Positions 1-8,128 of a DNA stretch of 64,000 nt are shown in pieces. Source of the DNA: Nocardioides sp. zg-DK7169 (GTDB lineage: Bacteria; Actinomycetota; Actinomycetes; Propionibacteriales; Nocardioidaceae); assembly GCF_013155365.1 (NCBI RefSeq), contig NZ_JABJRA010000004.1, positions 1 to 64,000 of the forward strand. The letters are read 5' to 3'. The position numbers and the translations under genes are program-made. Numbering within the stretch: the stretch's first letter is position 1; each line of letters begins with the position of its first letter. The notes beneath the pieces were generated by a model. The model was not told the DNA's origin. It did no database searches and saw only the letters and a list, made by a program, of their open reading frames with translations.

Positions 1-6
1 GATAGA

Positions 7-124
7 GTTACGGCGGCCATAGCGAAAGGGAAACACCCGGTCCCATCCCGAACCCGGAAGTTAAGCCTTTCAGCGCCGATGGTACTGCAACCGAGAGGTT
101 GTGGGAGAGTAGGACGCCGCCGGA
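7..124 (+). rRNA. rrf: 5S ribosomal RNA
   Basis: 5S rRNA, last gene of an rRNA operon whose 16S and 23S genes lie outside the window. The 5' strand (GTTACGGCGGC) pairs with the 3' strand (GCCGCCGGAC) to close helix I. The internal CCCATCCCGAACCCGGAAGT block and the GAGAGTAGGAC segment are typical of bacterial 5S. Length is about 118 nt, as expected. The exact ends are estimated from helix I. Confidence 0.95.
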
Positions 125-134
125 CAAAAATTCC

Positions 135-162
135 GTAGGGGCCACCATCTGGTGGCCCCTAC
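135..162 (+). terminator. rRNA operon terminator hairpin
   Basis: Perfect 12-bp inverted repeat (GTAGGGGCCACC / GGTGGCCCCTAC) around a four-base loop, 10 nt after the 5S gene. No long T run follows, which is common for terminators in very GC-rich actinobacteria. Confidence 0.85.
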
Positions 163-218
163 GTGCATTTCGTCATAGAATTCGGCGTCCCGCGCCAGAC
201 CCAGGAGCACAGATCATC

Positions 219-1322
219 ATGGCTGACCAGCGACGAAACCAGCGCCCCGAGGGCGACGGACCCGGACGCGGCGGTCGCCCCTCGGGTGGCAAGCCCTCCA
301 GCGGCCGGCCGCAGAGCGGCGGGCGCGGCGGTTCGAAGCCCCAGAGCGGCGGCTCGAAGCCCCAGGGCAGCGGATCCAGCCGCTACGAGCGCAGCGACCG
401 TCCCGAGCGTGGTGGCGACCGCCCGCGCAGCGGTGACCGTCCCGAGCGTGGTGGCGACCGCCCCCGCAGCGGTGACCGTCCCGAGCGTGGTGGCGACCGC
501 CCCCGCAGCGGTGGTCGTCCCGAGCGTGGTGGCGACCGGCCCCGTGGTGGCGGGCGCCCCGAGCGTGGGGGTCGTCCCGACCGCGGCGGGCGCTCGGAGG
601 GTCGCGGCGCCGAGCGCGGTCCGCGCACCGGTGACCAGGCCCGCTACGACGGCCCCGAGCTGCCGCCGGAGATCACGGGCCAGGAGCTCGACCGTGCCGT
701 CGGCGCCCAGCTGAAGGGCCTTCCGGAGAAGCTCGCGGCCCGGATCGCGCGCCACCTGGTCGCGGCCGGCCACTTCATCGACACCGATCCCGAGCTGGCC
801 TACCAGCACGCGATGGCCGCGCGCGCCCGCGCCGCCCGGCTCGCCGTCGTGCGTGAGGCCGTGGGCGAGGCCGCCTACGCCGCCGGGCACTACGCGGAGG
901 CGCTCGCCGAGCTGCGCGCCGCCAAGCGGATGAACGGCGCCACGGCGTACCTGCCGATCATGGCCGACTGCCACCGCGCCCTCGGCCAGCCCGAGCAGGC
1001 GCTCAAGCTCGCCAAGAGCCCGTCGGTGGTGAACTTCGTCCCCGAGGCGAAGGCCGAGATGACGATCGTCGAGGCCGGGGCGCGCCGCGACCTCGGACAG
1101 TTCGACGCCGCGCTGCGCACGCTCGAGCTGGCGCCGCTCAACAACAAGACCCGCGCCTCCTGGGTCGTCCGGCTGCGCTACGCGTACGCCGACACCCTCG
1201 AGGCCGCCGGCCGCTACTCCGACGCGCTCGCGTGGTTCCACCGCACGAACGCGATCGACAGCGAGGAGATCACCGACGCCGCCGACCGCGCCGAGGCGCT
1301 CGAGAAGCGGCTCGCCGACTGA
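219..1322 (+). CDS. TPR-like protein with Arg/Gly-rich repetitive N-terminus
   Basis: Encodes 367 residues. Residues 1 to about 140 are low-complexity and basic, rich in Gly, Arg, Pro, Asp and Ser, with 13-residue repeats of the form DRPERGGDRPRSG. Residues from about 150 to the end are helical and Ala-rich with TPR-like spacing (AAYAAGHYAEALAEL, ADTLEAAGRYSDALAWF). The ATG at 219 is preferred to the frame opening at 99, which lies inside the 5S gene; an AGGAG sits about 12 nt upstream. RGG-like tails often bind nucleic acid, so a ribosome- or RNA-associated role is possible because the gene follows an rrn operon, but that is inference. It converges with the next gene; the two stop codons abut as TGATCA. 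Confidence 0.85.
   Translation: MADQRRNQRPEGDGPGRGGRPSGGKPSSGRPQSGGRGGSKPQSGGSKPQGSGSSRYERSDRPERGGDRPRSGDRPERGGDRPRSGDRPERGGDRPRSGGRPERGGDRPRGGGRPERGGRPDRGGRSEGRGAERGPRTGDQARYDGPELPPEITGQELDRAVGAQLKGLPEKLAARIARHLVAAGHFIDTDPELAYQHAMAARARAARLAVVREAVGEAAYAAGHYAEALAELRAAKRMNGATAYLPIMADCHRALGQPEQALKLAKSPSVVNFVPEAKAEMTIVEAGARRDLGQFDAALRTLELAPLNNKTRASWVVRLRYAYADTLEAAGRYSDALAWFHRTNAIDSEEITDAADRAEALEKRLAD
396..551 (+). repeat. 39-bp in-frame tandem repeat in the TPR protein gene
   Basis: Three nearly identical 39-bp units (396-434, 435-473, 474-512) and a diverged fourth encode DRPERGGDRPRSG. The period is a multiple of three, so gain or loss of units would keep the frame. Confidence 0.9.
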
Positions 1323-1835
1323 TCAGCGGGCCAGCAGGGTGACCTGGCTGGAGGCTCCGGCGGTGCGCACGCCCCGCTGGAGCCCCTCGGCAAAGGCCAG
1401 GCGCACCGGCTCGATGCGGACGGTCCCGGGCTCGGTGCCGCTGACCCGCAGGGCGACCGTGTCGCCCGCCCCGAACTCGACGTCCTCGCTGTCGAGCACC
1501 TCCTCGCAGAACGCGAGCGGATCGGTGGTCACCCGGAACGAGCCATGACGGCACAGCAGCGGCTCGACCTCCACGGGCACGTCCGAGACGACCCGGACCC
1601 GCACGCCGCTCATCGTCAGCGAGCGGTCGAAGTCCGCGCCCGCGCCGAACACGCCCACGTGCACGGGAGTGCCGGCGGGCGTGGAGGCGACCACGGCCTC
1701 CTTGGAGGTCGGCAGGGCCGCCGGGCTGTTCACGTACCACGCGACGGCGCCCAGGAGGGCGGCGACGCCGACGACCGACAGTGCGAGCCGCACGCGGGGA
1801 CTGCTGCTCAGGGCCAGGGGCGCGGGGGAGTCCAC
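1323..1835 (-). CDS. Membrane-anchored protein of unknown function
   Basis: 170 residues. A single hydrophobic segment at about residues 15-38 (RLALSVVGVAALLGAVAWYV) follows a short cytoplasmic N-terminus, so the rest is probably outside the membrane. The C-terminal 130 residues are rich in Val and acidic residues with a beta-sheet pattern and two Cys (LLCRHG, AFCEEV) that could form a disulfide. I do not recognise the family. It faces the TPR gene tail to tail and starts about 90 nt from the divergent PP2C gene, so the two may share a promoter region. Confidence 0.65.
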   Translation of the reverse strand: MDSPAPLALSSSPRVRLALSVVGVAALLGAVAWYVNSPAALPTSKEAVVASTPAGTPVHVGVFGAGADFDRSLTMSGVRVRVVSDVPVEVEPLLCRHGSFRVTTDPLAFCEEVLDSEDVEFGAGDTVALRVSGTEPGTVRIEPVRLAFAEGLQRGVRTAGASSQVTLLAR

Positions 1836-1925
1836 GGCCCGGAGCGTAGGGCACGCACGGAACCGGCGGGGGTTGACCGCGCCGATCAGGCAACGCTGTA
1901 CTCACGATCGGCAGGAGGAGGGTCC

Positions 1926-2759
1926 ATGCTCCGCTTCGCGGGCTCAGGCGCGAGTGAGGTCGGCCTGGTGCGGGTGCACAACGAGGACGCCGGCTACGTC
2001 GGTCGCACGTTGGCCGTGGTTGCCGACGGGGTCGGGGGAGCCGCGGCCGGTGAGGTCGCCTCCGCGACCGCGGTGCATGCCCTCGTCGCGTCCTGGCGCG
2101 CATCCCTGACGGCTGCTCCGGCTGGCGGTGGCGGCGTCGGGTGCCTGGAGGATCGGGTGGTCGCCGCGGCCGACGCGGCTCGCGCCGCCGTACGGCTCGC
2201 CGTCCAGCGCGACCTCAACCGGCTCGGCATGGCGACGACGGTGACCCTCCTGGCGTGTGACGGCGAGCGCGTCGTCCTGGGGCACATGGGTGACTCCCGC
2301 GCGTACCGATGGCGTGGCGGGACCCTCGAGCAGGTCTCCACCGACCACACCTACCTCGAGCAGCTGCGCCGTACGCCGCGCGTCTCGGCGGCGGTGCTGG
2401 CCACCCACCCGTGGCGCAAGGTCGTGCTGCGGGCGCTCGACGGCGACCCCGCCGACTCCGGGCTCGACGTCCTCGCGGTGGAGGTGCGGGCCGGGGACCG
2501 GCTGGTGCTGTGCACCGACGGCGTGAGCGACCTCCTCGACGACGCCACGTTGGCCGGCCTCCTCGACGGGGAGGCGGCCGACGTGGTCTCCGCCGTGGTG
2601 GAGGCGGCCCTGGCCGCCGGCGGGCGCGACAACATCACCTGCGCGGTGCTGGACGTCGTGGAGGTCCCCGACGAGCTCCGGCCGCCGGCGGGGCCGGGCC
2701 TGCTGCTCGGTGCGGTGCGCGACGGCACCAACGTGGTGTCCGCGGGCGCCGCCTCCTGA
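1926..2759 (+). CDS. PP2C-family Ser/Thr protein phosphatase
   Basis: 277-residue metal-dependent phosphatase that removes phosphate from Ser/Thr. The PP2C motifs occur in order: HNEDA (18-22), ADGVGG (33-38), GHMGDSRAYR (about 118-127), LCTDGVSD (about 196-203) and GGRDNIT (about 232-238). The four metal-binding Asp residues are therefore present. There is no membrane segment, so it should be cytosolic, similar to the catalytic part of PstP. The ATG at 1926 has a strong GGAGGAGGG upstream; the longer frame from 1545 overlaps the opposite gene and lacks support. No partner kinase is adjacent; a soluble kinase lies 28 kb away. Confidence 0.9.
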   Translation: MLRFAGSGASEVGLVRVHNEDAGYVGRTLAVVADGVGGAAAGEVASATAVHALVASWRASLTAAPAGGGGVGCLEDRVVAAADAARAAVRLAVQRDLNRLGMATTVTLLACDGERVVLGHMGDSRAYRWRGGTLEQVSTDHTYLEQLRRTPRVSAAVLATHPWRKVVLRALDGDPADSGLDVLAVEVRAGDRLVLCTDGVSDLLDDATLAGLLDGEAADVVSAVVEAALAAGGRDNITCAVLDVVEVPDELRPPAGPGLLLGAVRDGTNVVSAGAAS

Positions 2760-2917
2760 CGGCGATCGCGACACGCACGCGCGTCACACTGGTGCGCAGC
2801 GGCCTCATGCGCCACAATGGTGCGACAACCGAACATCTGTCACACACGACTGATCTCTCCTCCATGACGAGACCGCTGGGGAAGGCGTAGCTCGCGCCGG
2901 AGAAGAAGGAGGTCACC

Positions 2918-3436
2918 GTGACCGCACGCACTGCCACCCGTTCGACGACGAGGGGCGTACTTTACGTCCACTCCGCGCCGTCCGCGTTGTGCCCGCACAT
3001 CGAGTGGGCCGTCGGTGGTGTCCTTGGCGTGCCCGTGAGCCTGGACTGGACTCCCCAGCCGGCGCAGACGGGTACCTATCGCGCCGAGCTCTCGTGGACC
3101 GGTGCGACGGGATCCGCCGCCGCCATCGCCTCGGCGCTGCGCGGCTGGAACCAGCTGCGCTTCGAGATCACCGAGGAGCCGACCTCCGCCACGGAGGGCG
3201 CGCGTTACTCCTACACCCCCGAGCTCGGGGTGTTCCACGCCGTCACCGGCATCCACGGGGACATCATGATCCCCGAGGACCGGCTCAAGGCGGCCGTGGT
3301 CAAGGCCGCGCTCGGTGAGACGACGGTGCTCGTGGAGATCGACAAGCTGCTCGGCAAGCCGTGGGACGACGAGCTCGAGACGTTCCGCCACGCCGGCGAC
3401 GGCGCGCCGGTGCGCTGGCTGCACCAGGTCGTCTAG
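2918..3436 (+). CDS. DUF3145 domain-containing protein
   Basis: 172 residues matching the actinobacterial DUF3145 family: the family start (TRGVLYVHSAPSALCPHIEW), the GWNQLRFEITEEPT segment and the WDDELETFRHAGDGAPVRWL end are all present. The function is unknown; it is a single-copy, widely conserved actinobacterial protein of about this length. The GTG start at 2918 follows an AAGGAGG at 2907-2913. Upstream, 2760-2917 is non-coding and must hold its promoter, though no clear box could be assigned. Confidence 0.9.
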   Translation: MTARTATRSTTRGVLYVHSAPSALCPHIEWAVGGVLGVPVSLDWTPQPAQTGTYRAELSWTGATGSAAAIASALRGWNQLRFEITEEPTSATEGARYSYTPELGVFHAVTGIHGDIMIPEDRLKAAVVKAALGETTVLVEIDKLLGKPWDDELETFRHAGDGAPVRWLHQVV

Positions 3437-3463
3437 GACCCCCGGCCGGCGTCGTTCCTGAGG

Positions 3464-3916
3464 TCAGGGGCGACGCAGCCGGAAGCGTGCCGGGAGCACC
3501 CAGCCCGACTCGGCCTCGAGCGGGCCGTTCTGGATCGTCATCTTCCCCTTGATCCGGAAGCGGCCCGGCCGGGTGCCGGTGCGGCACAGGCGGAACCAGG
3601 TGCGCCCGCGGGTCTCGTCGTGCCCCGACATGAGCACGTCCGAGGCGAGTGGGCGGCCGCCGGGCCCGATGAGGAACGTCTCCACCGCCCAGTCGCCGTC
3701 GGGCGGGGTGAAACGGTAGCGGTAGGCGTAGTCGTGGCAGCCGCGGCGCAGCACGCCGTCGGGACGGGCGATCTTCCCCCAGTCCGCCCGGTGGGCGTGG
3801 GCGGGGCCCGGTGTGGCGAGTGTGAGCCCGGTCGCGAGCAGGGCCAGGATGACCGGCGCGCTGGCGATCGCGCCGAGCCGTGTGGTGGTGGTGCCGCTTC
3901 CGTGCGTGTGATCCAC
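3464..3916 (-). CDS. Putative secreted protein
   Basis: 150 residues with a clear signal peptide: a polar N-terminus, a hydrophobic core (APVILALLATGLTLATPG) and an AHA cleavage site near residue 41. The mature part is basic, with two Cys (GCHDYAY, RLCRTG) that may pair, and a beta-rich pattern ending in RFRLRRP. I do not recognise the family. The GTG start at 3916 has a poor ribosome site, so the true start could differ by a few codons. It converges with the DUF3145 gene. Confidence 0.6.
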   Translation of the reverse strand: MDHTHGSGTTTTRLGAIASAPVILALLATGLTLATPGPAHAHRADWGKIARPDGVLRRGCHDYAYRYRFTPPDGDWAVETFLIGPGGRPLASDVLMSGHDETRGRTWFRLCRTGTRPGRFRIKGKMTIQNGPLEAESGWVLPARFRLRRP

Positions 3917-3996
3917 GTCATGTCCAACGGCCTCGGGTGGCAGGCGTTACGCCGCGACGACCCGGTGCTGACCGGTGCTGGTCCCCGGCACGCGAG

Positions 3997-4024
3997 AAGG
4001 GCCCCACCTGGTGGTGGGGCCCTT
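3997..4024 (-). terminator. Terminator after the fab/accD operon
   Basis: Perfect 12-bp stem (AAGGGCCCCACC / GGTGGGGCCCTT) with a four-base loop, 33 nt past the accD stop on the minus strand. It closes the fatty-acid synthesis operon and may also stop transcription from the opposite direction. Confidence 0.85.
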
Positions 4025-4056
4025 CGTCGTGGGGCTGCGCCCGTGTGGCGCGTGCG

Positions 4057-5499
4057 TCAGAGCGGGATGTTGCCGTGCGCCCCGCGGCGTACGCCGTCGG
4101 CCTGGACGGCCGCGTCGATGGCGAGCGCGATCGCGGAGCGGGTCGTGCTGGGCTCGACGACCTCGTCGACGACGCCGATCTCGACGGCGCGCTCGACGCC
4201 GCCGGCGATGCGCTCGTGCTCGGCGGCGAGCTCGTTCTCGACCTGCGTGCGCAGGTCCGGCTCGACCTCGGCCAGGCGACGTCGGTGCAGGATGCGCACG
4301 GCGGCGACCGAGCCCATGACGGCGACCTCGGCGCCCGGCCAGGCGAGCACCTTGGTGGCGCCCAGCGAGCGGGAGTTCATCGCGATGTAGGCGCCGCCGT
4401 AGGTCTTGCGGGTGACCAGGGTGACGCGGGGGACCACGCACTCGCCGAACGCGTGCAGCAGCTTCGCGCCGCGGCGGACGACGCCGTCCCACTCCTGCCC
4501 GACGCCGGGCAGGTAGCCGGGCACGTCCACCAGGACGACCAGCGGGACGCCGAAGGCGTCGCACATCCGCACGAAGCGCGCGGACTTCTCCGCGGACGCG
4601 GAGTCCAGGCAGCCGCCCAGGCGCAGCGGGTTGTTCGCCACGACTCCGACGGTGCGGCCGCCGAGGCGGCCCAGCGCGGTGACCACGTTGGGCGCCCAGC
4701 GGGTGTGCAGCTCCTGCACCGAGCCCTCGTCGAGCACGGCCTCCACGAGCGGGTGCACGTCGTAGGCGCGCTTGCGCGACTCCGGGAGCAGCGCCTCCAG
4801 GTCGCGGTCCTCCACGTCGCTGACGCGCAGGCTGCCCTGGGCGCCCAGCAGGCTGGAGATCGCCCGGGCGCGCTCGAGCGCCTCGGCCTCGGAGTCGGTG
4901 AGCACGTGCACGACACCGGAGCGGCGACCGTGCGGCTCGGGACCGCCCAGGCGCAGCATGTCGACGTCCTCGCCGGTGACCGAACGGACCACGTCGGGGC
5001 CGGTCACGAAGATCCGACCCTCGGGGCCGAGGATGACCACGTCGGTCAGCGCCGGGCCGTACGCCGCGCCTCCCGCCGCCGGGCCGAGGACGACCGAGAC
5101 CTGCGGGATCTTGCCCGAGGCCTGGGTCATCACCTGGAAGATCCGGCCGACGGCGTGCAGCGAGAGCACGCCCTCGGCGAGGCGTGCGCCGCCGGAGTGC
5201 CACAGGCCGATGATCGGCACCCGGTCGGTCATCGCGCGGTGGTAGGCGTCGACGACCACGCGGCAGCCGAGGTCGCCCATCGCGCCGCCCATCACGGTGG
5301 CGTCGGAGCAGAAGGCGACCACGGGGGCGCCGTCGACGTGGCCGATGGCGGCGAGCATCCCGGAGTCGTCGTCGGGGCTGATCAGCTCCAGCGTGCCTTC
5401 ATCGAGGAGCGCGGTGAGCCGCTTGAGCGGGTGGCGCGGGTCCTCCTCGCGCGGCAGCTTCGCCGGGCGCGAGGTGGTGGGGGCGGGGGCGACGGTCAT
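4057..5499 (-). CDS. accD: Acyl-CoA carboxylase carboxyltransferase (beta) subunit
   Basis: 480 residues. It transfers carboxyl from biotin to acetyl- or propionyl-CoA, making malonyl-CoA for the adjacent synthase genes. The crotonase-like fold occurs twice, with oxyanion-hole glycines in GPAAGGAAYG and in the C-terminal TRKTYGGAYIAMNS. The family signature WHSGGARLAEG and the CoA region GYLPGVGQEWDG are present. No zinc-finger N-terminus is seen, which fits the actinobacterial AccD type rather than E. coli AccD. The start overlaps the fabF stop as ATGA, so translation is probably coupled. The biotinylated alpha subunit is not in the window. Confidence 0.92.
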   Translation of the reverse strand: MTVAPAPTTSRPAKLPREEDPRHPLKRLTALLDEGTLELISPDDDSGMLAAIGHVDGAPVVAFCSDATVMGGAMGDLGCRVVVDAYHRAMTDRVPIIGLWHSGGARLAEGVLSLHAVGRIFQVMTQASGKIPQVSVVLGPAAGGAAYGPALTDVVILGPEGRIFVTGPDVVRSVTGEDVDMLRLGGPEPHGRRSGVVHVLTDSEAEALERARAISSLLGAQGSLRVSDVEDRDLEALLPESRKRAYDVHPLVEAVLDEGSVQELHTRWAPNVVTALGRLGGRTVGVVANNPLRLGGCLDSASAEKSARFVRMCDAFGVPLVVLVDVPGYLPGVGQEWDGVVRRGAKLLHAFGECVVPRVTLVTRKTYGGAYIAMNSRSLGATKVLAWPGAEVAVMGSVAAVRILHRRRLAEVEPDLRTQVENELAAEHERIAGGVERAVEIGVVDEVVEPSTTRSAIALAIDAAVQADGVRRGAHGNIPL

Positions 5500-6749
5500 C
5501 AGAAGCTCCCGAACGCGACGGCGACGTTGGCGCCGCCGAAGCCGAAGGAGTTGTTCAGCGCCGCGATGTCGCCCTGCGGGAGCGGGCGAGCGGTGGTGGC
5601 GATGTCCAGGTCGACCTTCGGGTCCTTGTCGTCCAGGTTGATCGTGGGCGGGCTGACCCGCTCGTGCAGCGCCATCACGGTCGCGACCGCCTCGAGGGCG
5701 CCCGCGCCGCCGAGCAGGTGACCGGTCATGGACTTGGTGCTGGTGACCACCACGTCGTCGATGCCCGCGCCCAGGGTGGCGTGCAGCATCAGGCCTTCTG
5801 CGATGTCGCCGAGCGGCGTGGAGGTCGCGTGGGCGTTGACGTGCTTGATCGCGGAGGGGTCGATGTCGGACTCCGCCAGCGCGCGCAGGATGGCGCGCGA
5901 GCCGCCGCGGCCCTCCGGGTCCGGCTGGGCGATGTCGTGGGAGTCGGCGGTGATGCCGGCCCCGAGGACCTCGGCGTAGATCCGGGCGCCGCGCGCCTGG
6001 GCGTGCTCGAGGGACTCCAGCACGAGTACGCCGGCGCCCTCGCCGAGGACGAACCCGTCGCGTGCGGTGTCCCAGGGACGCGACACGGTGCTCGGGTCCC
6101 CGTCGTTCTTCGACAGCGCCATCATGTTGGCGAACGCCGCCATCGGCAGCGGGTGGATCGCGGCCTCGGTGCCGCCGGCGACGACGACGTCGGCGCGGCC
6201 CAGGCGGATCTGGTCGATCGCCATCGCGATGCCCTCGTTGCCCGACGCGCAGGCCGAGATCGGGGTGTTCACGGCGCCGCGGGCGCCGACGTAGAGGCTG
6301 ATGTTCGCGGCTGCGGCGTTGGCCATCAGCATCGGGACCGCGAGCGGGGAGACCCGCCGCGGGCCCTTGGCCTTGAGGGTGTCGTAGTTGTCGAGCAGGG
6401 TGGTCACGCCACCGATGCCCGACGCCATCGCGACGCCGACCCGGTCGCCGTCAAGACCGTGGTCCTGGACGGCGTTCTCCAGGCCGGCGTCGCGCCATGC
6501 CTCCATGGCCGCGACCAGGGCGAACTGCGCCGAACGGTCCAGGCGGCGGGCCTTGACCCGCTCGAGGACGTCGGTCGGCTCGACGGCGATCCGACCCGCG
6601 ATCTTGACCGGCAGGTCGGCGGCCCACTCCTCGGTGAGGTGACGCACGCCGGAGCGCCCGGCGAGCAGGCCCTCCCAGGTGCTGGCCACGTCGCCGCCCA
6701 GCGGGCTGGTGGTGCCGAGGCCGGTGACCACGACTCGGGTTCGACTCAT
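5499..6749 (-). CDS. fabF: 3-oxoacyl-ACP synthase II
   Basis: 416 residues. Condenses malonyl-ACP with acyl-ACP in the elongation step of type II fatty-acid synthesis. The catalytic Cys-His-His triad is visible: Cys167 in ACASGNEG, His307 in NAHATST and His344 in MTGHLLGG. The glycine-rich end NNSFGFGGANV is intact. Length matches the family. It sits between acpP (35-nt gap) and accD (4-nt overlap), in the usual actinobacterial order fabD-fabH-acpP-fabF. Confidence 0.96.
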   Translation of the reverse strand: MSRTRVVVTGLGTTSPLGGDVASTWEGLLAGRSGVRHLTEEWAADLPVKIAGRIAVEPTDVLERVKARRLDRSAQFALVAAMEAWRDAGLENAVQDHGLDGDRVGVAMASGIGGVTTLLDNYDTLKAKGPRRVSPLAVPMLMANAAAANISLYVGARGAVNTPISACASGNEGIAMAIDQIRLGRADVVVAGGTEAAIHPLPMAAFANMMALSKNDGDPSTVSRPWDTARDGFVLGEGAGVLVLESLEHAQARGARIYAEVLGAGITADSHDIAQPDPEGRGGSRAILRALAESDIDPSAIKHVNAHATSTPLGDIAEGLMLHATLGAGIDDVVVTSTKSMTGHLLGGAGALEAVATVMALHERVSPPTINLDDKDPKVDLDIATTARPLPQGDIAALNNSFGFGGANVAVAFGSF

Positions 6750-6784
6750 CGTGTGTTGGCTCCTGATCGTTGGGGTGGGGTGGC

Positions 6785-7030
6785 TCAGGCCTGCGCGCGC
6801 TCGATGAACGCGACGGCGTCACCGACGGTCTTGAGGTTCTTGACCTCGTCGTCCGGGATCGAGACGCCGAACTTCTCCTCGGCGGCCACGACGACCTCGA
6901 CCATCGAGAGCGAGTCGACGTCCAGGTCGTCGACGAAGGACTTGTCGAGCTGGACGTCGGCGGCGTCGACGCCGGCGACCTCGTTGACGATCTCGGCGAG
7001 GTCGGAGCGGATCTCTTCGGTGGTGGCCAT
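6785..7030 (-). CDS. acpP: Acyl carrier protein
   Basis: 81-residue acidic four-helix protein. It carries the growing acyl chain on a 4'-phosphopantetheine arm attached to Ser40 in the motif DVDSLSMVE. The charge pattern and length are standard for fatty-acid ACPs. It lies between fabH and fabF; an AAGGAGAAG ribosome site precedes the ATG. The 96-nt gap to fabH is the longest inside the operon and contains an 18-bp direct repeat. Confidence 0.97.
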   Translation of the reverse strand: MATTEEIRSDLAEIVNEVAGVDAADVQLDKSFVDDLDVDSLSMVEVVVAAEEKFGVSIPDDEVKNLKTVGDAVAFIERAQA

Positions 7031-7073
7031 GGGGCTTCTCCTTGGTCGTGGTCGTGCTGATGGATGGTGCTGT

Positions 7074-7110
7074 GGGTCGTGCGGGTGCTGCGGGGTCGTG
7101 CGGGTGGTGC
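7074..7110. repeat. 18-bp direct repeat between fabH and acpP
   Basis: Two copies of GGGTCGTGCGGGTGSTGC (7074-7091 and 7093-7110) differ at one base, with a 19-bp period. It fills much of the only sizeable gap in the fab operon. It may be a simple duplication. Confidence 0.7.
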
Positions 7111-7126
7111 GGCCCGGATGGGCGGC

Positions 7127-8128
7127 TCAGGGGACGACGACGACCTGCGCGGCGTACGCGAGGCCGGCGCCGAAGGCGATGAAGAGCGCCGTGTCGCCGG
7201 AGCGGGCCTCGCCCTCGGCGCGCATGCGCTGCAGGGCGAGGGGGATCGAGGCGGCCGAGGTGTTGCCCATCTCGGCGATGTCGCGCGCGATGCGCACGGT
7301 GGCGGGCAGCTTCATCGTGCGCGCCAGGGCGTCGATGATGCGCATGTTGGCCTGGTGGGGCACGAAGCAGTCGAGCTCGTCGGCGGTGATCCCGGCGCGC
7401 TCGAGCGCCTCCTGGCCGATCTTCGCCATCGCGAAGGAGGCCCAGCGGAACACCGGGTTGCCCTGCATCGTCAGGTGCGGCATCAGCGGCTCGTCGGCGG
7501 TGAGGACGTCGCGCCAGTCCTCGCGCTGCCGGATCAGGTCGAACTGCTCGCCGTCGGAGCCCCACACCACCGGGCCGATGCCGGGGGTGTCGCTCGGGCC
7601 GACCACTGCCGCGCCGGCGCCGTCGGCGAAGATGAACGCCGTCCCGCGGTCGGTGGTGTCGGTGATGTCGGAGAGCCGCTCGACGCCGATGACCAGCACG
7701 TGGCCGGCGGAGCCGCCGGTGACCATGTCGTTGGCCATCGCGATGCCGTGGCAGAAGCCGGCGCAGGCCGCGGAGATGTCGAACGCCGCGGAGTTCTCGG
7801 TGCCGAGCTCGTGGGCGATCAGCGTGGCGACCGCCGGGGTCTGCATCAGGTGGCTGACCGTCGCGACGATGACGCAGTCGATCTGCGCGGCCTCGAGGCC
7901 GGCGTCGGCCAGCGCGTGGCGCGCCGCGGCCGAGGCCATCATCTGCACGGTCTCCTCCGGGGAGGCCCAGCGGCGCGAGACGATGCCGGAGCGCTGCCGG
8001 ATCCACTCGTCGCTGGAGTCGATCGCGTCCACGATCTCGGAGTTCGGTACGACGCGGGTCGGGCGGTAGGCGCCGACGCCCTTGATGGCGGCGTACCGCG
8101 CGCCGGTGGCGGGGGAGAGGGTGGCCAT
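7127..8128 (-). CDS. fabH: 3-oxoacyl-ACP synthase III
   Basis: 333 residues. Starts fatty-acid synthesis by condensing an acyl-CoA primer with malonyl-ACP. The Cys-His-Asn triad is present: Cys122 in DISAACAGFCHG, His258 in VPHQANMRI and Asn289 in MGNTSAAS. The start chosen is ATG 8128, which overlaps the fabD stop (ATGA) and gives the normal length; a frame open to 8203 would add a non-conserved Arg/Pro-rich extension inside fabD. The GDTALFIAFGAGLAYA end is typical. Confidence 0.95.
   Translation of the reverse strand: MATLSPATGARYAAIKGVGAYRPTRVVPNSEIVDAIDSSDEWIRQRSGIVSRRWASPEETVQMMASAAARHALADAGLEAAQIDCVIVATVSHLMQTPAVATLIAHELGTENSAAFDISAACAGFCHGIAMANDMVTGGSAGHVLVIGVERLSDITDTTDRGTAFIFADGAGAAVVGPSDTPGIGPVVWGSDGEQFDLIRQREDWRDVLTADEPLMPHLTMQGNPVFRWASFAMAKIGQEALERAGITADELDCFVPHQANMRIIDALARTMKLPATVRIARDIAEMGNTSAASIPLALQRMRAEGEARSGDTALFIAFGAGLAYAAQVVVVP

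Noticed and set aside
2309..2890. 193-codon plus-strand frame overlapping the PP2C gene
   Set aside because: Arg/Pro/Gly-rich shadow of the PP2C frame without motifs or a ribosome site.
3880..5721. Long plus-strand open frame of 613 codons opposite accD
   Set aside because: It is an antisense shadow; the accD frame has full family motifs, and the antisense product is low-complexity Arg/Ala/Gly-rich without any motif. The same holds for long antisense frames opposite fabF, fabD, fasR, aceE and the P-type ATPases.
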